Source of the DNA: Brienomyrus brachyistius
Lineage: Eukaryota; Chordata; Actinopteri; Osteoglossiformes; Mormyridae
DNA length: 64,000 bases
Direction: 5' to 3'
Assembly: GCF_023856365.1 (NCBI RefSeq)
Contig: NC_064540.1
Coordinates: forward strand, 434,001 to 498,000
Positions 32,252 through 47,200 of this stretch are shown here, piece by piece (position 1 is the first letter of the stretch; every line of letters starts with the position of its first letter). The notes under the pieces are model-generated. The model did not search any database and was not told the origin of the DNA. It saw only the letters and a program-made list of their open reading frames with translations. The translations under genes and the position numbers were made by a program.

Positions 32252-35200
32252 CTATAGAGAAGAGAAGCACAAAACAATTGAATTCGCTACAGGCTGGACT
32301 TTGGAATGTAATTTCATATTTACTCTTGTTTTTAATTATAACCTGGTTTTCCAGATTAAGTTGTGACTAAATAAAGAGGCGTTTGTCTTCATCTCCAGTC
32401 TCAAAGAAAGAATTCTAAGACCTAAACAATGTGAGATGTTTAAATGAATTCAATGCTACAGATGAATGGTTTCTGTTAGGGACTTAATAACTGTGGTGTG
32501 GCTGAAGGACAACCTGAAACTCAAATACTGTTTTATGAACTCCATGTGCAACAGCGTCTATATACATTGTACGACTGAGACTGAGATGCTGAAATATGTA
32601 AGTTCATATTTCGCTTCCCATAATCCTCTCTGGCCTACAACCGTCACTTGTGTTTAATGAAATTAAGAGGAAAGCAAACCAGACCAAAGAAAGGAAGTGA
32701 TTCTCTACTGAAAGAGAACTCAATGTGTGTTCACTGTGCCGTTTAAATTTTTTTTTTGTTGTATTTTGTTTAAAGAAACACATGCTAAATGTTTGTTTCT
32801 TGTAAGTAGGCCTTATGAGGCCACATCACTAAAATGTGTCTCTGCAATAGGGGGCTGGGCTCTAATGGCGGAGACCCCAGCACTTCTTGTTCCATGGCAT
32901 TCCAGCAATGTGGTCCCCATGCTGCCCCCTAGTGGTGGTGAAAATGTGTAACATATTTTTTTCAGGAATTTCCCTCGGACAGCTGGCTTAACATAAAATT
33001 TATGCTTGAGATGCGTCTCCCCACCCCCGGTCCACTTTTAGTTACTAAATTTTACATCAAAACAATAAGCACTGCTCATAAAAACGCTTTTTGCTTTGGC
33101 CCAGTTAAGGAAAAAAATGTGACTGGTCCTATTTAGTCCACAACCAGACGCTGCTGTAAGACCTTCGCTCTCCTTCTTTGTCTTGATCATTATCCCAGCC
33201 CGAAACATAAATGGAGTCCCACTGAAGATCAGCTCCCTTTCATCTTAACGAACGACTGGCAGATATAAGACTTTCCATTCGACGGGGCCCAGATTAGCCA
33301 CAGTGGGAGTTTCAGAAAGTATCGAACGGTCAACCCTCACGCTGTGCTTCTGCTGGTGTGTCGGCTGGTGTGTCCCTTGTACAGCTTTCCGCTTTTTCTC
33401 AGTCCACGCTTCACACAGGACTGCAAGGAACAGACTTTCGCTTTCGTGAATCTCCTGCGAATGCACACGCTTGCCAAGATGAAATCCAAGATGCTGCCGT
33501 GTGTATGTGTGTGTGGGTTCATCACCAAGGTTACCCACACAAGCTGAGTGTGCTGAGGAGGCAGCGAAAGGAGACTCTCCAGACTCCAGGAGGGCGCAGT
33601 GATCAGAGCCTGAGCTCTGAGTAGCCTGGCCTTAGTGCCCAAGACGAATGTAAGCCTTTAAACATACAACATGCACTCTTTTCTGTGTTTGTTTTGACCG
33701 TGAGACATGCAAAGCGGGGTTTTGCTATTAAAAAGGCCGAGAGAAGCAAGAGAAAAACCACGCGACGTGTGACAATGTAAATAAGACCGACAGCAGAAAG
33801 GAGAAGCAGTGCATGCATGAGGAGCGTGACCCCACATCCCACTGGCGCTTCTCTGGAGGTCCAAAGAGAGCCAGCTGTCCAGCCATACCGGTTCCCTCAG
33901 CCTGAAAATGCAAACACTTGCAGAGGACCCCAAATCCGTTTGATCCAAACGAGCTCGTAATCTCCGCGTAAATGAATCGTGTTGTTTTACTGAACAGCTT
34001 GCGCCCCTGCGGATATGTAATCCCGCACATTAAAATTACAGCAAAGCCGTGGCACGGAGCAGGCAGCTAGCGTGATGCGAGTGGTAAAAGTCCTGCATGC
34101 TTGGAAACGCTCTTTTTGATGAATCCCCAGGCCACATGTGCCTTTTTACACCATAGCTGCATCTAAGCTTCTCTTAGACGAAATCTATAGTGGATTTGGA
34201 ATAGAAAACAACAAAACATACTGGACATATACTGCAACTTTGCATCTGAGTTAGACTGATATTCTAGAGAACTGTAGCTGAAGAAAGCAATTTATTCCAC
34301 ATGGTTTTCATTTCAATAAAATATTTTGGTTTCTGCTATTGATTTGGTTATTCAAAATTAGAGTTTTCGGCTGGAAGGAACATATGTTCGCAGACTGTTG
34401 GGATGTATTTGAGTAGATGTTTTATTCAATAAATATATACATAAAACATGGTAATAAACTTCACCAACAAAAGGAAGTAAACTTTATATGGCTTTGCCTG
34501 GGTTAAAATCTATTTTGGCCGTTTTTGAATTTAAAGTTCACATACTTTAAATTGACCTTTTTTTTTTTTTTAGATCTTGTCTCGTTGTCATTCTGGCCAA
34601 GTCACATGATTTACCGGCCTCTGATGATATGCTGGAAACCGTATGAGCGGGAGAAAGAACAAAACACCTTCCATGTGAGCAACGAAAAGTAGCTGCTCCT
34701 CTTTGATGCCGGATGGCGCTTGATGGACAGCTCCAAATTAAATAATAGCCGTCCGTCTTTTCATGCGGTCGCATATGTAGACCGGGACGGATCTGTTTCT
34801 GATGTATGCTCACCCTGTCAGAACACATGGGCCAAGATTCGAGCCTGTGGGGTATCAGTTACAAGCCTTCTCACAAACAGCCAACCCATTTCTGGGACGA
34901 CGCTGCTTTCCTCTGAAACCTTTTAATGACCTCAAAACTAAGACTGTATGATATTAGTATGATTTCTGGCTGCACCAGAAAGCCTATTGTGTCCTTTTTT
35001 TAATGGTGATATGGGGAGGGGGTCGTCATGCCTTTGGTCATCAAGAGAGATGCTTCTAGAAAGGTTTTTTTTTTTTTTTAATCTTATTTATTAGACGGCG
35101 ACATACAAATGAGGATCAGAGTGTAGGGTCAGACAACGTTCCCGGAGCCCTTGGGATTAAGCGTCTTGATTAAAGGCCCAATGGTGACATCACTCTGCCG

Positions 35201-38200
35201 GTCACGAGATGCGAACCAGCAACCTTCCGATCACGGAAAGAGAGTCCTAACCCGCAGGGCCACACACCAAGCCAATTTCCCATCTGCTCGGCAGTTCCAG
35301 AAAGATCCGCCCGCTCCTCTGCAGCGGCTGAAGGCTCACAGTGGCCCTTTGACTGTTACGAGACATAACGAGGCGCTGACATGCAAGCCCACAAATAGCG
35401 GCGAGCACCATTAAACGAGCGTGGGGGCAGTGTGCCACGTTATTAAAATCAACTGCCTAAATGACGACTTTGGTGTGATGATGACTTTGCTTCATTAGCA
35501 ATTAACACCAGTGTGGCATCGGAGCAAAGAGCACAGCCATCTGTGTTTTTCCTCTGGAAGGACTGGCACAGTCAGCGTTCCAGTAACCAGGAGCCGAACT
35601 CAAGAGGCATGGGGTGTACGGCTCAGTACAGCCTACAGAGGGCGCCAGTCTATTATAGGTTTCTATCATATTACTTTCTCTGCAACATTATTTTCACGCG
35701 ACATAAATAATTCGAGAAATGGGCAGCATTTCTGTTATTTCTACAGGCTAAGACTGAAGATACATTGAAACTGTTTTCGTAAACGAGTGCTTCAGGGTAA
35801 CAACTGCCGCTGAACCACTAAACCACAATTTTCCTTACAACTAGTAAATAATGTTTTGGACACAATGTTTCAGACAAATTTGACCAAAATAAATTACATT
35901 TAGTAGTACAAAGCAGATCATCACAGGCCACACAGACTGAACAGTAGTTCAGTTATGTACGTGCATTTAATACATTAAGCAAGGAGGTCAAATAACCTGT
36001 ACTGCATGTGGTACTAAAATTACAGTTTCAATGTATCTCATTTTATGCACAGCAATTATCTACTTGGGAACTTAAATACAGCTAACATAAATATGCATGG
36101 AAATTCAATCAGTTGATTGCTTTGATGTGTATGGCCTTCCAGATATTTCAGTATTCAGTACATAAATTTTCCTTCAATGACACATTGTTTTAAAGCAATT
36201 TTGAGTCAGTTATTCTTTATTGCTGCTACCGAGAGGGTTTGTTTCTTGTTATTTTTTGAGGAAAACAAAAAACTATTGTTAGTAATGGTTAAAAGAAAGT
36301 AAATTTTGCCCTATTTGGAAGCTGCAAAAGCTTACTAAAAACATATTGTGAGAAATCTGAGGAATGAAAAAATATGGAATATATATTAACTACAGTAAGT
36401 ATTGTATTAATGAATTTTCTTTCAGCAAAGACTAAACATGCAAAAGAGTAGTTTGACAGTCCGTAGAGGCATATATTATTTAAAAGATGATCTTCCGTAC
36501 TTCTCTCCCCAGTAAGTAATGTTAGCTAAAGTTCAGATACTTGCTTTCATGTATGAAGACAACACCTATCACTGCACTAGAATGCAATACATGGGCATTT
36601 TGCCAATGACAAATGACGGTTATCTGTACGTTTAAGAGTAAAATCGGAAAGCACAAGATACAGCAGCAAAATTCGATAATTAATTACATGCAAACATCGC
36701 GAACATTTAATGAAGAACATTCATCTTTTATAAGGATGGGAAATATTTTATATATGGAATGGAAGGAGGGATAGAAGTGGATGGACGTGGATTCATAGCC
36801 CAAGTTAGCAAGTACAGTAGTGAGCATTATTCCAGGAAAATTTAAGTTGCTTTCATACAGGCTCCATAAAAGCAACTCATTGCAATGTTCAAATTAAACA
36901 AACAGATCCAATATGTTTCATTGTGGATTAGTAACTTGGCAATAATAATGTTTTCTGCTTCTATGTTGTTTTGTACTCATGTACAACTGAAATGTGTCAG
37001 CACTTCTGTAGGATTTACAAAGTGTGATTTGCGATTTGCGAAGCTGTTGCTCACAGAATCATGTTTTGGTTCGGAAACTAGACGAAATGACATAAGGTTT
37101 GTGTTACATTACTACGCTTATCTGATCAGAGGCAGGAGAGAACTTAGGCAGTGGGTAAATAGTCAAGGGCATAGCTAGAATTTCTGGGAACCCTGACAAA
37201 ATACCTTCTTGGACCCCCACACAATTTTATATATTCAAGCACCCCTTTAAGGTGCGCAGCCCCCTGAATGTGCCAGGCTACCCATGCCCCTACTAATGTA
37301 CGCCCCTGCAAATAATTTTTTCTAACTGCTCTTATAAGTAAATTAAAAGAACTTTGAGTTGTATATAGTAGATCACATCTGAATCACTGAAGATTCGTGA
37401 AGACTAAGTGCATTGTTAATGCATTTATTTACCACTGAATTTGCAGAATTGAGCAATGAATAAATGTTTTTACTTAAGTCTACTTGGTGGGGCTACGTGA
37501 AACGCAATGTGGCCGGTCTCGTGGAGACGATATTTTGTAAGTCTTCCTCTGAACTTCCACGCACCTTGAAAGTGCACTTTCAGGATAATATGCTTTTCAA
37601 CAGATTATAGCTATCAAAGGAGACAGGATGCAGAAGGTTAACAGGCTTCTGCTACCCAAACGTAGACAGAGAGGGTCGTCCTTCTTGTGCAGAAAGTTGA
37701 CGTTTCCCCACTTTCCCCACTGAATATTGCAATACAAAATAATACGGATCTGCGAGAACTGAAAAATCCCCTCACATAACGTGATACACACTGTCGATTC
37801 AGGTAAAACCAGCCAACAATTAATGCATGTGTCATGCTTGATTGCAGAATACATATTTCTTTAAGCCAAACACAACTTACCTCCCGGGCATCTCCTTCGC
37901 ATTGGACATTTCCTGTTTTCACTCTGAGCTGGACAGAGGGGTGACTTTTGCCTGCTCCTGCTCTGCTTCCCCCACCTGTAACCACAGCTCAAACCTTTTC
38001 GCTTGCAGGAGGTCCACTCGCTCCAAGGCTGCAACTGACAGTCCTCTGAAAGAGAGTTGTTATCGTTAACGCTACCCAATAGATGCCTAATGTATTTAAT
38101 ATATGTCTGGTTTCATTTTCATAGGTGTTATGCACTTCAGACTAGAGTTTCTCTGGATGTTTTCGTAGTCACATAATGGCCACCAGGTGGAGTAGTGGTT

Positions 38201-41200
38201 AAGGAAATTGATTCAAAATATGTAGGTCATTGGCTGAAGCCCGAGGACCTGGCCCAGTGAAGCATTTTTTGACTTCCTGATCTTGAGATACAAATGTAAA
38301 CCAGACATTATAAGTTGTAGATAACAGAACCCAATGGGTAAAAGTTATTTTCTGGTTGATTGAAGAGTAAATTGTGGTCCAAAAACAGACACATATATTT
38401 TGCAAATAATGATCAACTTATAAATGCATATAACTTAGTCTACTTCTCATTGGTTACTTTACTGGATGCAAATTGAGTTAAATGAGGCGGTGACTAACAG
38501 CACACCCAAATCTCGCTCAGTTTTGAATCTCTTTTCTCTTGTCACAAATATCTTGAAAAACATGCAAATATAGCTACAGTATAGCATTTAGCCACTACTA
38601 TGTTTACAGATTGTCAATCATGTATATAACTAGTAGATTGTTTCCTAAAAAGATGTTGATTTATATCGTGTAAATGTTCAAATGTGTTTGTTACAGCACA
38701 TTTCACAAGTAGATTGTCACATGCCTGTGAACAAAGGAATCATTTGGCTGAGCAATTAAGTTACACAATTATAGAAAAATGTGTTTCAAAGAATCCACTT
38801 GACCTCTTTCAAAAGAAATCTCTGACAATTCCAAAACCGTGCAGAACGACTTGTTCTGGTAGAATACGTTTGTCCACCCCGGTCGACTGAAAAGTGATTT
38901 GAACTTTAATGATAAACAGACAAATACCTAAAAAAATACAACTGGAAGGACCTGAGAGGTCTGACATTTGCAAAAAAAAAATACGCAAATTAATGGAAAC
39001 GGAAAGAATGAGTTTAAGCAATTAAGTTCTCAGTAGGAAATTAACTGAAATTGGAAGCGGCGCTAAGTACTGCAACATAGCGTGTCAGTTCTTGGGAGAA
39101 AACTCGAGCTCAACCCCATTGGCTTGCATTTCCCTTCCTGCTAGTATTTGGTCATCTTTCTCTTTTTCTGGCCGGGGTCTTATCTCAGTAGGAGGAGACT
39201 CCAGACAGCTGCAGTGCATTGAAGCCTCAGCTGCCTTCTATTGCACCCCCAGCTGCAGCCCATTTAACGTCGGGCAGCTCTTGCCGCAGGACGATGGCTT
39301 TCTGCCTTCGACTTTGATTGTTTGCCGGCGCCCTTTGTTTAGCGTCCTGACTCCTGCTAAATCTGCCGCATTGTGTCTCGCTAACGGGGCACAGTGGTGA
39401 GGCATCGACGTGCACACCTGACCGCTTTTATCAGCCACTCCTTTGTGACTGTCAGGTGACTGAAATCAGAATGTGCAGCACGTTTGTTTGCACTTAAAAC
39501 CCAGATATTTAAAATTAACTGAAACAGCAATGCCATACATTCTGTTTGTTTGTTTGTTTGTTTGTTTGCGGGGGAGGGCTGGATCAAATTTCAGGATGGT
39601 CATCCTGTTGTACCTTTAAAGGGACTTAATTCCAAATTCCTCCAGGAAATTCTAACTGTATAAATTTGTAAAAGCAATTATTTACAATCGCATCACATCG
39701 GTTATTATAGATACAGTTGTAATCATAGGTTCACAGTGTCTCCACAGTCATTGTCAAGTGTCAGAAGAATAACCAGAAGTCACAATAATTCCCTTACTTG
39801 TATTGTGATTAAGAGGAATATATTTACATGGACTTCATTCACTTTTCCTTCATGCATGTTGTGCTGGGGCTGACTGAAGGGAATTTACAGTTATGTAGTA
39901 TCAATACAAAATCTCCAAATGAAAATTGTGTATGTTGTTTGATGCTTCCTTAAACACCTTTACTATGCTTTCGTGGTTATATACTTTTGTATAATATCAT
40001 TTACATTTAACATCAGGGAAAGAGTGCCCACTTCATGCTCGGGAAGGCTGCTTCCGGCTACTCTGCTTCGCCCCATGGCCCTAAAACCTGCGGTTTAGGT
40101 GAACCGGTGTCTCTAAATTACAATCTGTGCTGCCTTGATGGTCTGTGTGCCCCATCCTCGGCTTCCTGAGAGGGATGCCGGTCTCACCATGTGCCGCATA
40201 AGTATTGGAACATGGAGGAATGGGCAGACTGAAGCGCACATTAGCCATATTACTCTACAGCACCGTACAAAAGTCTTAGGCAGCCAAAGAAAATGATGTT
40301 TAAATGATCTTTATTTTGGTGTAAATCTACGTCTGTGTTAGCTGCACTGGAACCTCCCCTAAAACCACCCCAGTATTTGCAGCAGCCATCCAATAATCCA
40401 ATTTTCAGCAGACCTTCTACGGCTAATCAGTATCTCACTGACTATTTTAATAACTTAATTAAGTAAGTAAGCTGGTGGTGAAATGTAGTAAATATGCGGA
40501 ATGGCTGAGGTGCCCCTGAGGAGAGGTCTGGGAACCGAAGCCACGTTCATCTAGCCGTCCGACAAGATGGGAGTAACTGTTTGGGAAGCAGAAGCGATTC
40601 TTACTACTTTTTATTGTGTTACTCTTAATTTGCATGTGTTCTACAGCTCAGCTGTTTCTTTTTTGTTCTGACCTAAAAGTGCATGTGCTACCCAGATAAA
40701 CAGCTTTAAGCATCTCTTTTTGGCTGCCATAGACTTTTGCACAGTGCTGTACAGTATATGGGCTCAAAATTTAAAGCGCGTTGGGAATTAATAGTGACGC
40801 AGCAACAAATAGGCCATACAAGCCCAAGAAGGCTGAGTGAAAGGAATTCCAGTGCTGGGTCTCCTCACCCAGCAAGGCAGACAGAACAGACGTTCCACCT
40901 AAAGAGCAGGGAGAGACCTTGAAGGAAAACCACAGGAAGTCTCCACAAACACAGATGGGCTCCTTCCCAACCCTGGGGATAGACCAAACACTAACCACAG
41001 AAAGAATAAAGATGAAATTACTATGGAGTGAAGTCCAGACTCTTCATTATCAACATAAGTGATGTGTGCAAGGATATTTGAAATGTTACTTCCTGATGAT
41101 ACATGCGTTACTAAGTGGTATCATGTATGGGTAATATCAAGCAGATACTGTAAAAGTTCAGGGGATTCAGATAGAATCCATGTGAAACAACAGATTTAAT

Positions 41201-44200
41201 GAAGATTACCATAAGTTTTCTGACAGGTATCTGAATTGAAAGCGTACCGAATGTACTGAGTTGTAAGAAGATCAAACATAAAACCTTTGACACAAATTCT
41301 TCTGACCTCTATCTATACTGATCTATACCAACATTTAAATATGCTGGCCGCTCTATAAAGCACCGAAATGGATAGACAGCATGCATACAAGACCTTAATG
41401 GCCCTTGAAGCAGTTAGAGAAATCAATACAGGCATGGTAACAGTACAGTGTCCAGCAGGTTTTCATAAATGTCCCTGGATCACAGAAGATTAACTTCCTG
41501 AAAGTAAATTTTGGTTGAAAGACTTACCTAAGCAGTCTGTTAAATGTGCGTATGTGCTTTCTGGACAGTTGTGCAGGCACTTTCCTTTAAACAGCTGGAA
41601 CCCTGGTTTGCATTTTGTGCAGAAGTCTCTGCTGAAGCACGAATCGCAACTGGGGGCTTTGCATTCTGGGAAACCGAGAAGCATTTATTAATACTGAGCT
41701 GCAATGAAGCTCCATATACGGTATTTACCAGAAGAACAGAAAGAAGCATTTCATCTCATGCCAACACAAAGCCCTAATAATATTTTTCATAATTCTTTGT
41801 GCATATAGAACTTGTTTATGGACATGTATGACTAGTCACGTCACATGATACAATTTTTTGGACCTAAGTACAATCGTGAATGACTTACACTGATTTGTAG
41901 CTACATTTGTATTGTCACATGTTGAAACCTTTTATGGGAAGTCTTGCTGACCTTCGTAATGCACGCCAAGGATATCTTATATTGCCAGAACTCCAAAAGA
42001 CCATTTTCTTACAAGTCTTTCTCCAGTAAATAATTATTTTTGAAAGTGACACACACTGCGTATTTATCATGATAATAAATTCATTAATCGTGCAATGGTT
42101 TCTGAAGAGATTCATACTAATGGATACCTGATTTTACGCTATCGATGGCTGAAGGCACCATTAATACAGAAAGCATTTGTTACATGTCATTATGTACAGA
42201 TAAAATTAATTTATTCATTTAGCAGCTGCTTCTGTCCAAAGCAAAGGGGAGGGAAGAACGTCTGCAGTCTGAGACCTGAGACTATGGTCAACAAACGCTC
42301 CTGGGGTTATGGGGGGATTGGGGCCTAAATCATCAGACGTGTCCCCCTCACATTTCATAATTATTTATTTGGACCCCCCCACATTTAACATAAAATATTA
42401 GTTTTATGCCAGTGTGCCCCCCACATTCAAAATGCTTCTGATGCCCCTGCCCCTAAATCAGGGCAGTAGAGGTAATATAATTACTCTGCCAGCTATAGGA
42501 TTTGAACCCATCACCTTCCAGACAAGGGCAGAAATCCCTAGCCCACTTAGATACATCCCACCCCCAGGAAAAGTGATTTATACTTAGATACACATGTAAA
42601 ATTTGGGAATATAGTTATAGCACTGTGCAAATGTCTTAAGCAGCCAAAGAAAATTATGTTTAAGTGAACTTCACATTGTCGGTCAAATTATTTCCAAACC
42701 TCTCCTAAATTCACCCCAGTAGCCACCCAATACACCCATGTATTGTACAACCAACCCTCGTATAGCTAAACGATACTTCACTGACTTTTTAAACAAATCA
42801 AATTAAGTAATTAAATGTTGGTATAATTAAACAAATGCTGAGGAGAGCTTTAGGGAACTGAAGCGATGTTCATCTAGCCATCCAGCTAGATATCAGTAAC
42901 TTCTTAGAGAACAGAAGAAAATCTTCTTAGTTTTCATTGTATTCCAAAGTTAAACTGTTCAGAGCACATACACACTACCTCAGTAAATAGCTTTAAATAT
43001 TTCCTTTGACTGTCTAAGACTTGTACTGTATATAGTGCTGTATATATATATAGTGATGTTTTCTGGATGCTGAAGGAGACGAGCTTAATCCCCGCAGAGA
43101 CTCACTCAAGCAGCGGTTCATGCCCCGACCGCGTACGCCGTAGTGTCCCGCTGGACAGGAGTGCAGGCAGGAGCCGAGGTGCCACACACCCTCTCGCTGG
43201 AGATACAGGAACAGCTTCTCTGGGCAGCGTAGGCAGCCGTTATCCAGCGAGCATTCCAGACAGTTCCGGCAAACCTCGGAAGCGTCCTTGATGCCTGCGC
43301 AGACACAGACGCGACACCGCATTAGCCCCACCCACATTGAAATCATCTCTATAGCGACTACTAACTAATCCATAATTTTAATCTGCTTATTCTGTGTAGA
43401 AAGGATTTTCTTGCAGACAGGTTGTGTCTCTGCCATCGAAGGAGCTGTGATCTGTTTTTAAGACTCTACGGTTTGGATTTTTTTGTTTGCAATTTTTTTA
43501 GTTATGGTTTTCATTTTCATTTTGTTCCCTTCTGTTTCATCTCAGAATTGTACAAAATGAGACGCAGCCCAGGGTCCGGTCACTAACCGCTGCATGCCTC
43601 TATCAGGGCAAATGCACAAGAGGCACAGGGGCTATTGCCACAAGAATGCTGCTCCCTCCAGACACTAAGTGCAAAGATGAGAAAGAACTGACCTCTTTGC
43701 AGATGATTAAGTGAAACCATAACCTTTCTGAAAGCTGTGGAGGGGAGCTTTGGCAAACAGGTAATGTGAGTGTATCAACCAACCCAAGTCTCCGGCCTCC
43801 GATCAGGCTTCAGCAGACCCCACTGTGAAGGATAATCACAGGAGCTGATTGATGATTGATGATGGGGAAACTCTTCAGACAGCTGAGAAAATGTGTCACT
43901 CGCTGAAACTTAGCATGACAGTTTGTAGAACGAAGTGCATATCAAACGGGCATCCCGTCCAGCGTGTTTCCCTGCCTTGTCTGACATGCTGCCGGGACGA
44001 GCTCCAGGCCCCATGAGCGTGAAGTGGATAAGTGGTTGGAAGATCGATGAAGGTAATGATAGTAATAAGAGGAAGATTAAATTGACAATGTTGGGAGTAT
44101 TCATGGATAAAATGACATTTCATGAACCATTTGCTGTGCTTTTTCACCCCAACAGATGGTGCACAAAGCAAGCCACGAAGAACACTAGATTATCGATGAA

Positions 44201-47200
44201 TGAGGTGTCATTTTGTCTATTACTAGCTGGAAGTGTAGCAATGAAAAACATTGAAAAAACATGACTCAAAATTACAAAATTACGAAGAACATTTAGCGAT
44301 ATTCGATGGTGGTGCTGGAGGTAGTGCTACTATTCTGCAATATGAAGGTTGCTGGTTCAAGTCCCTGTTCCTCCAGATCTCATTGAAGTGTCCTTGAGCA
44401 AAACACTGAAGCCCAAATTGCTCCTGGTGAGCAGATTGGTGCCTTGTGTGGCAGCTTCTGCAGTGGATGGGTGAATGTGAAGCAACCTGTAAAGTGCTTT
44501 GAGTGCTAGAAGGAGTGGAAAAATGTGCTATACAAATACAACCCATTTAGAATTAAATGCACACACACAGAATATATATATGTCATTTTTTTTGTTTTAA
44601 GTCTGCAGCTGCTCATGCTGTAAGCCCGGAGCTCATCCCATAATATATATAAGGTGTATTTGTTTTAGGTCAGCATGCAATGGAAGTTAAGTTTATTGAA
44701 CTTCTTGTAAATTTACGGCAATACGCGAATGGGGTCCTCATTGCTGGGTACGTGAGCGTGCCTCTATGTGTTCATAACGACACTATGAAATGGGCTGATA
44801 AGCATCAACTTTCAACCTTTCAACACACAAAAAAAGCCCAAAAAAATTGGGGAGCAGTGTGTGGCTCGGTGGGCTAAGCCTGTGTGCCTGTAATTAGAAG
44901 GTTGCAGGTTCAAACCCAGCTTTGAGCAAGACCCTTAACTCTATGAAAAATAAAGAAACAGGAAGTTGTGGGAGGTGTAAAGACAATTTCCCTACGGGGA
45001 TCAATAAAATACTAAATATTATTAAAATAACTCATTCTTTTTCAGGGCAGTGATCCCCTCCGAGTTATGTCGACATAAAACTAAGCTGCGTTAGCTCCCA
45101 TGCACGCTGCAGAGGCTGCACAGCGGTGGTACGCACAAATCAAATGCAGTCAGAGCTTCTTCTGCCTTGATTTAACACAGCAGCATAAGAATTAACAAAG
45201 ACAAAAACAAGTGTTGAGCAACAGAAATGGACTAACGTGACTGCTGACATCGTTACCGTCAATGACGTGCAAGCCTACATGTTTATTTGTAAAAAAATTT
45301 TTAATGCTAGATATTGTGAAATTTTGAAAATGGACAAAAAAAAATCACACAAACTACAGCAAAAAAAAAAAAAACATCTTGCATTTGGACATGTTTTGTG
45401 TTTTTATAAAATTTACCGAAATATAATACTATTGTAACAGCTACTGTGGTACATTTATACACATCTACCTTCATTCTGAACCTTTTTGAGTTACAGTAGC
45501 TTGCTTAACACACCAAGCTGTTTCAATCCCTAACAATTCAGCACAGCATTTGCTTTCAGTGGGATTGGACATGTCTTCTCTCATGGGGTGACTTTCATGA
45601 TGACCATTTAGTGGTTTCCACCAGTATGACACATCATCACTATATGTGAATAATAATATGTATGTTAGTAAGCTGATATTTTATGTTCTAGGTAAGTTAC
45701 TGTATGTCACAGATTAACTGCTACACAATAGTGTAATGCTCAAGCACTGACAAGTGGAAGTGGCTGCTAGAATCTGTGGTTTAAGGTCAAAGATAAAAAT
45801 GACACGCTGTCCATTTGTCTAACTAAATGCACATAGTCAAAATGTTTCCAAAACACCAAACCCCCTCTTAAGACAATTCAAATGAATGATATTTGCTAGG
45901 AGACGCTAGCAAGGTTCAGGAAATGACCAAGAAAGATATGAGAAAAGTAATGTCAGTTCATCAAACCATCTGTTATACAGGGGGAGTCTTTGTTAGTGTT
46001 ATAACGTACCAGTCATGCCCTTCCAGTTAGGGATTAATCGACAGTAACAAGTCGACTACAACATAATCATAACTCTGGCACGTGACCATAAAATGAATTG
46101 GACAAATTTAACTTTCGCTATGCAGTTGATGTCACTTTATGCCAGCATAACGTAACGTGACAAGTTTGTGACAAAAAGACAGTACTTGTTGCTATATTTA
46201 AAGTGTACATTTTTATGGTCCAAAATCCCTAAAATTCGCAAATGTTTACCAAAATTTAAAGAAAAATTCATATCATAGACAAGATAAAATAGCTATCATC
46301 CTGATTTCATTGTAATCTCACGATGGAAACATTTCACAATACATGCGACACAACGTAGATTGGCTGTGCTTATTGTGAGACATGTGGCATCCAGGGGTCC
46401 TGACCTGATTGGCAACACGTGGGTTTTCTCAGTGATAAACATCTGTTTGATGCTCACGGCTTTTACTTAATTGTCATGTGACAAGTCTTTTAGAAATGTA
46501 TTTCCTGGTTCACCTAAATTGTGATCGTCTAGACCATAAATAATGCATGTTTTGCTCAAGGCAAATCAGTGTTTTGTGGAGGTATTTGCTGAAGAGGCCT
46601 GGTGTAAAGACCTTTTCTCCACTGGTTTAGACTACCAAACTTAGAATATCTGCTTAGTATAGGTGACAAACTACATCGCTTGGCAAATATTATGTTAAAA
46701 AAATACAACTGGCAATATATTGTTATTTCTCCAAATGTTTTAAATAAAACAAGACTTATTATTCATGCCTTTAGCTATTTTTTATGCCAAAAATATTGGA
46801 ACACTAACAAAGACTGGATATCAACTAAAGTAATGCCAATCCATAAAGAAGAACAATATAACTGGTTCTGCAAGCAATAGATCACCGGGATTTATTTTCA
46901 TGCAGGTAGAGCTATTTTTAGGCTGCAATTCAGTCAAAGATAGCGCCCCTTTTAAACAGATAGTCAGCATGGAGATCAACACTCAAAAGAGTCAGATATT
47001 ACCACATTGAGCACAGGATATTTATCAGAATCCAACAAAATGTATTTTTTCATAATTTAATTTTAACACTATATAACTAAAGAATTGTGATTATAAAATT
47101 GGCCAGCAATCAAGATAAAAAAATCTCATTTTAAGCGGCACAACCAATCCAATCAATGGGGCACATCAAGGTTCTTATTTGAGTCCATCGTATTTCCTAA

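Noticed and set aside
33245..33538. Alternative rspo4 last exon with a basic tail (acceptor CTTGCAG near 33407-33418)
   Set aside because: In the required phase it begins V-L-C-E-A-W and does not give the CPG-ER junction. The acceptor at 32252 has a better pyrimidine tract and fits RSPO4.
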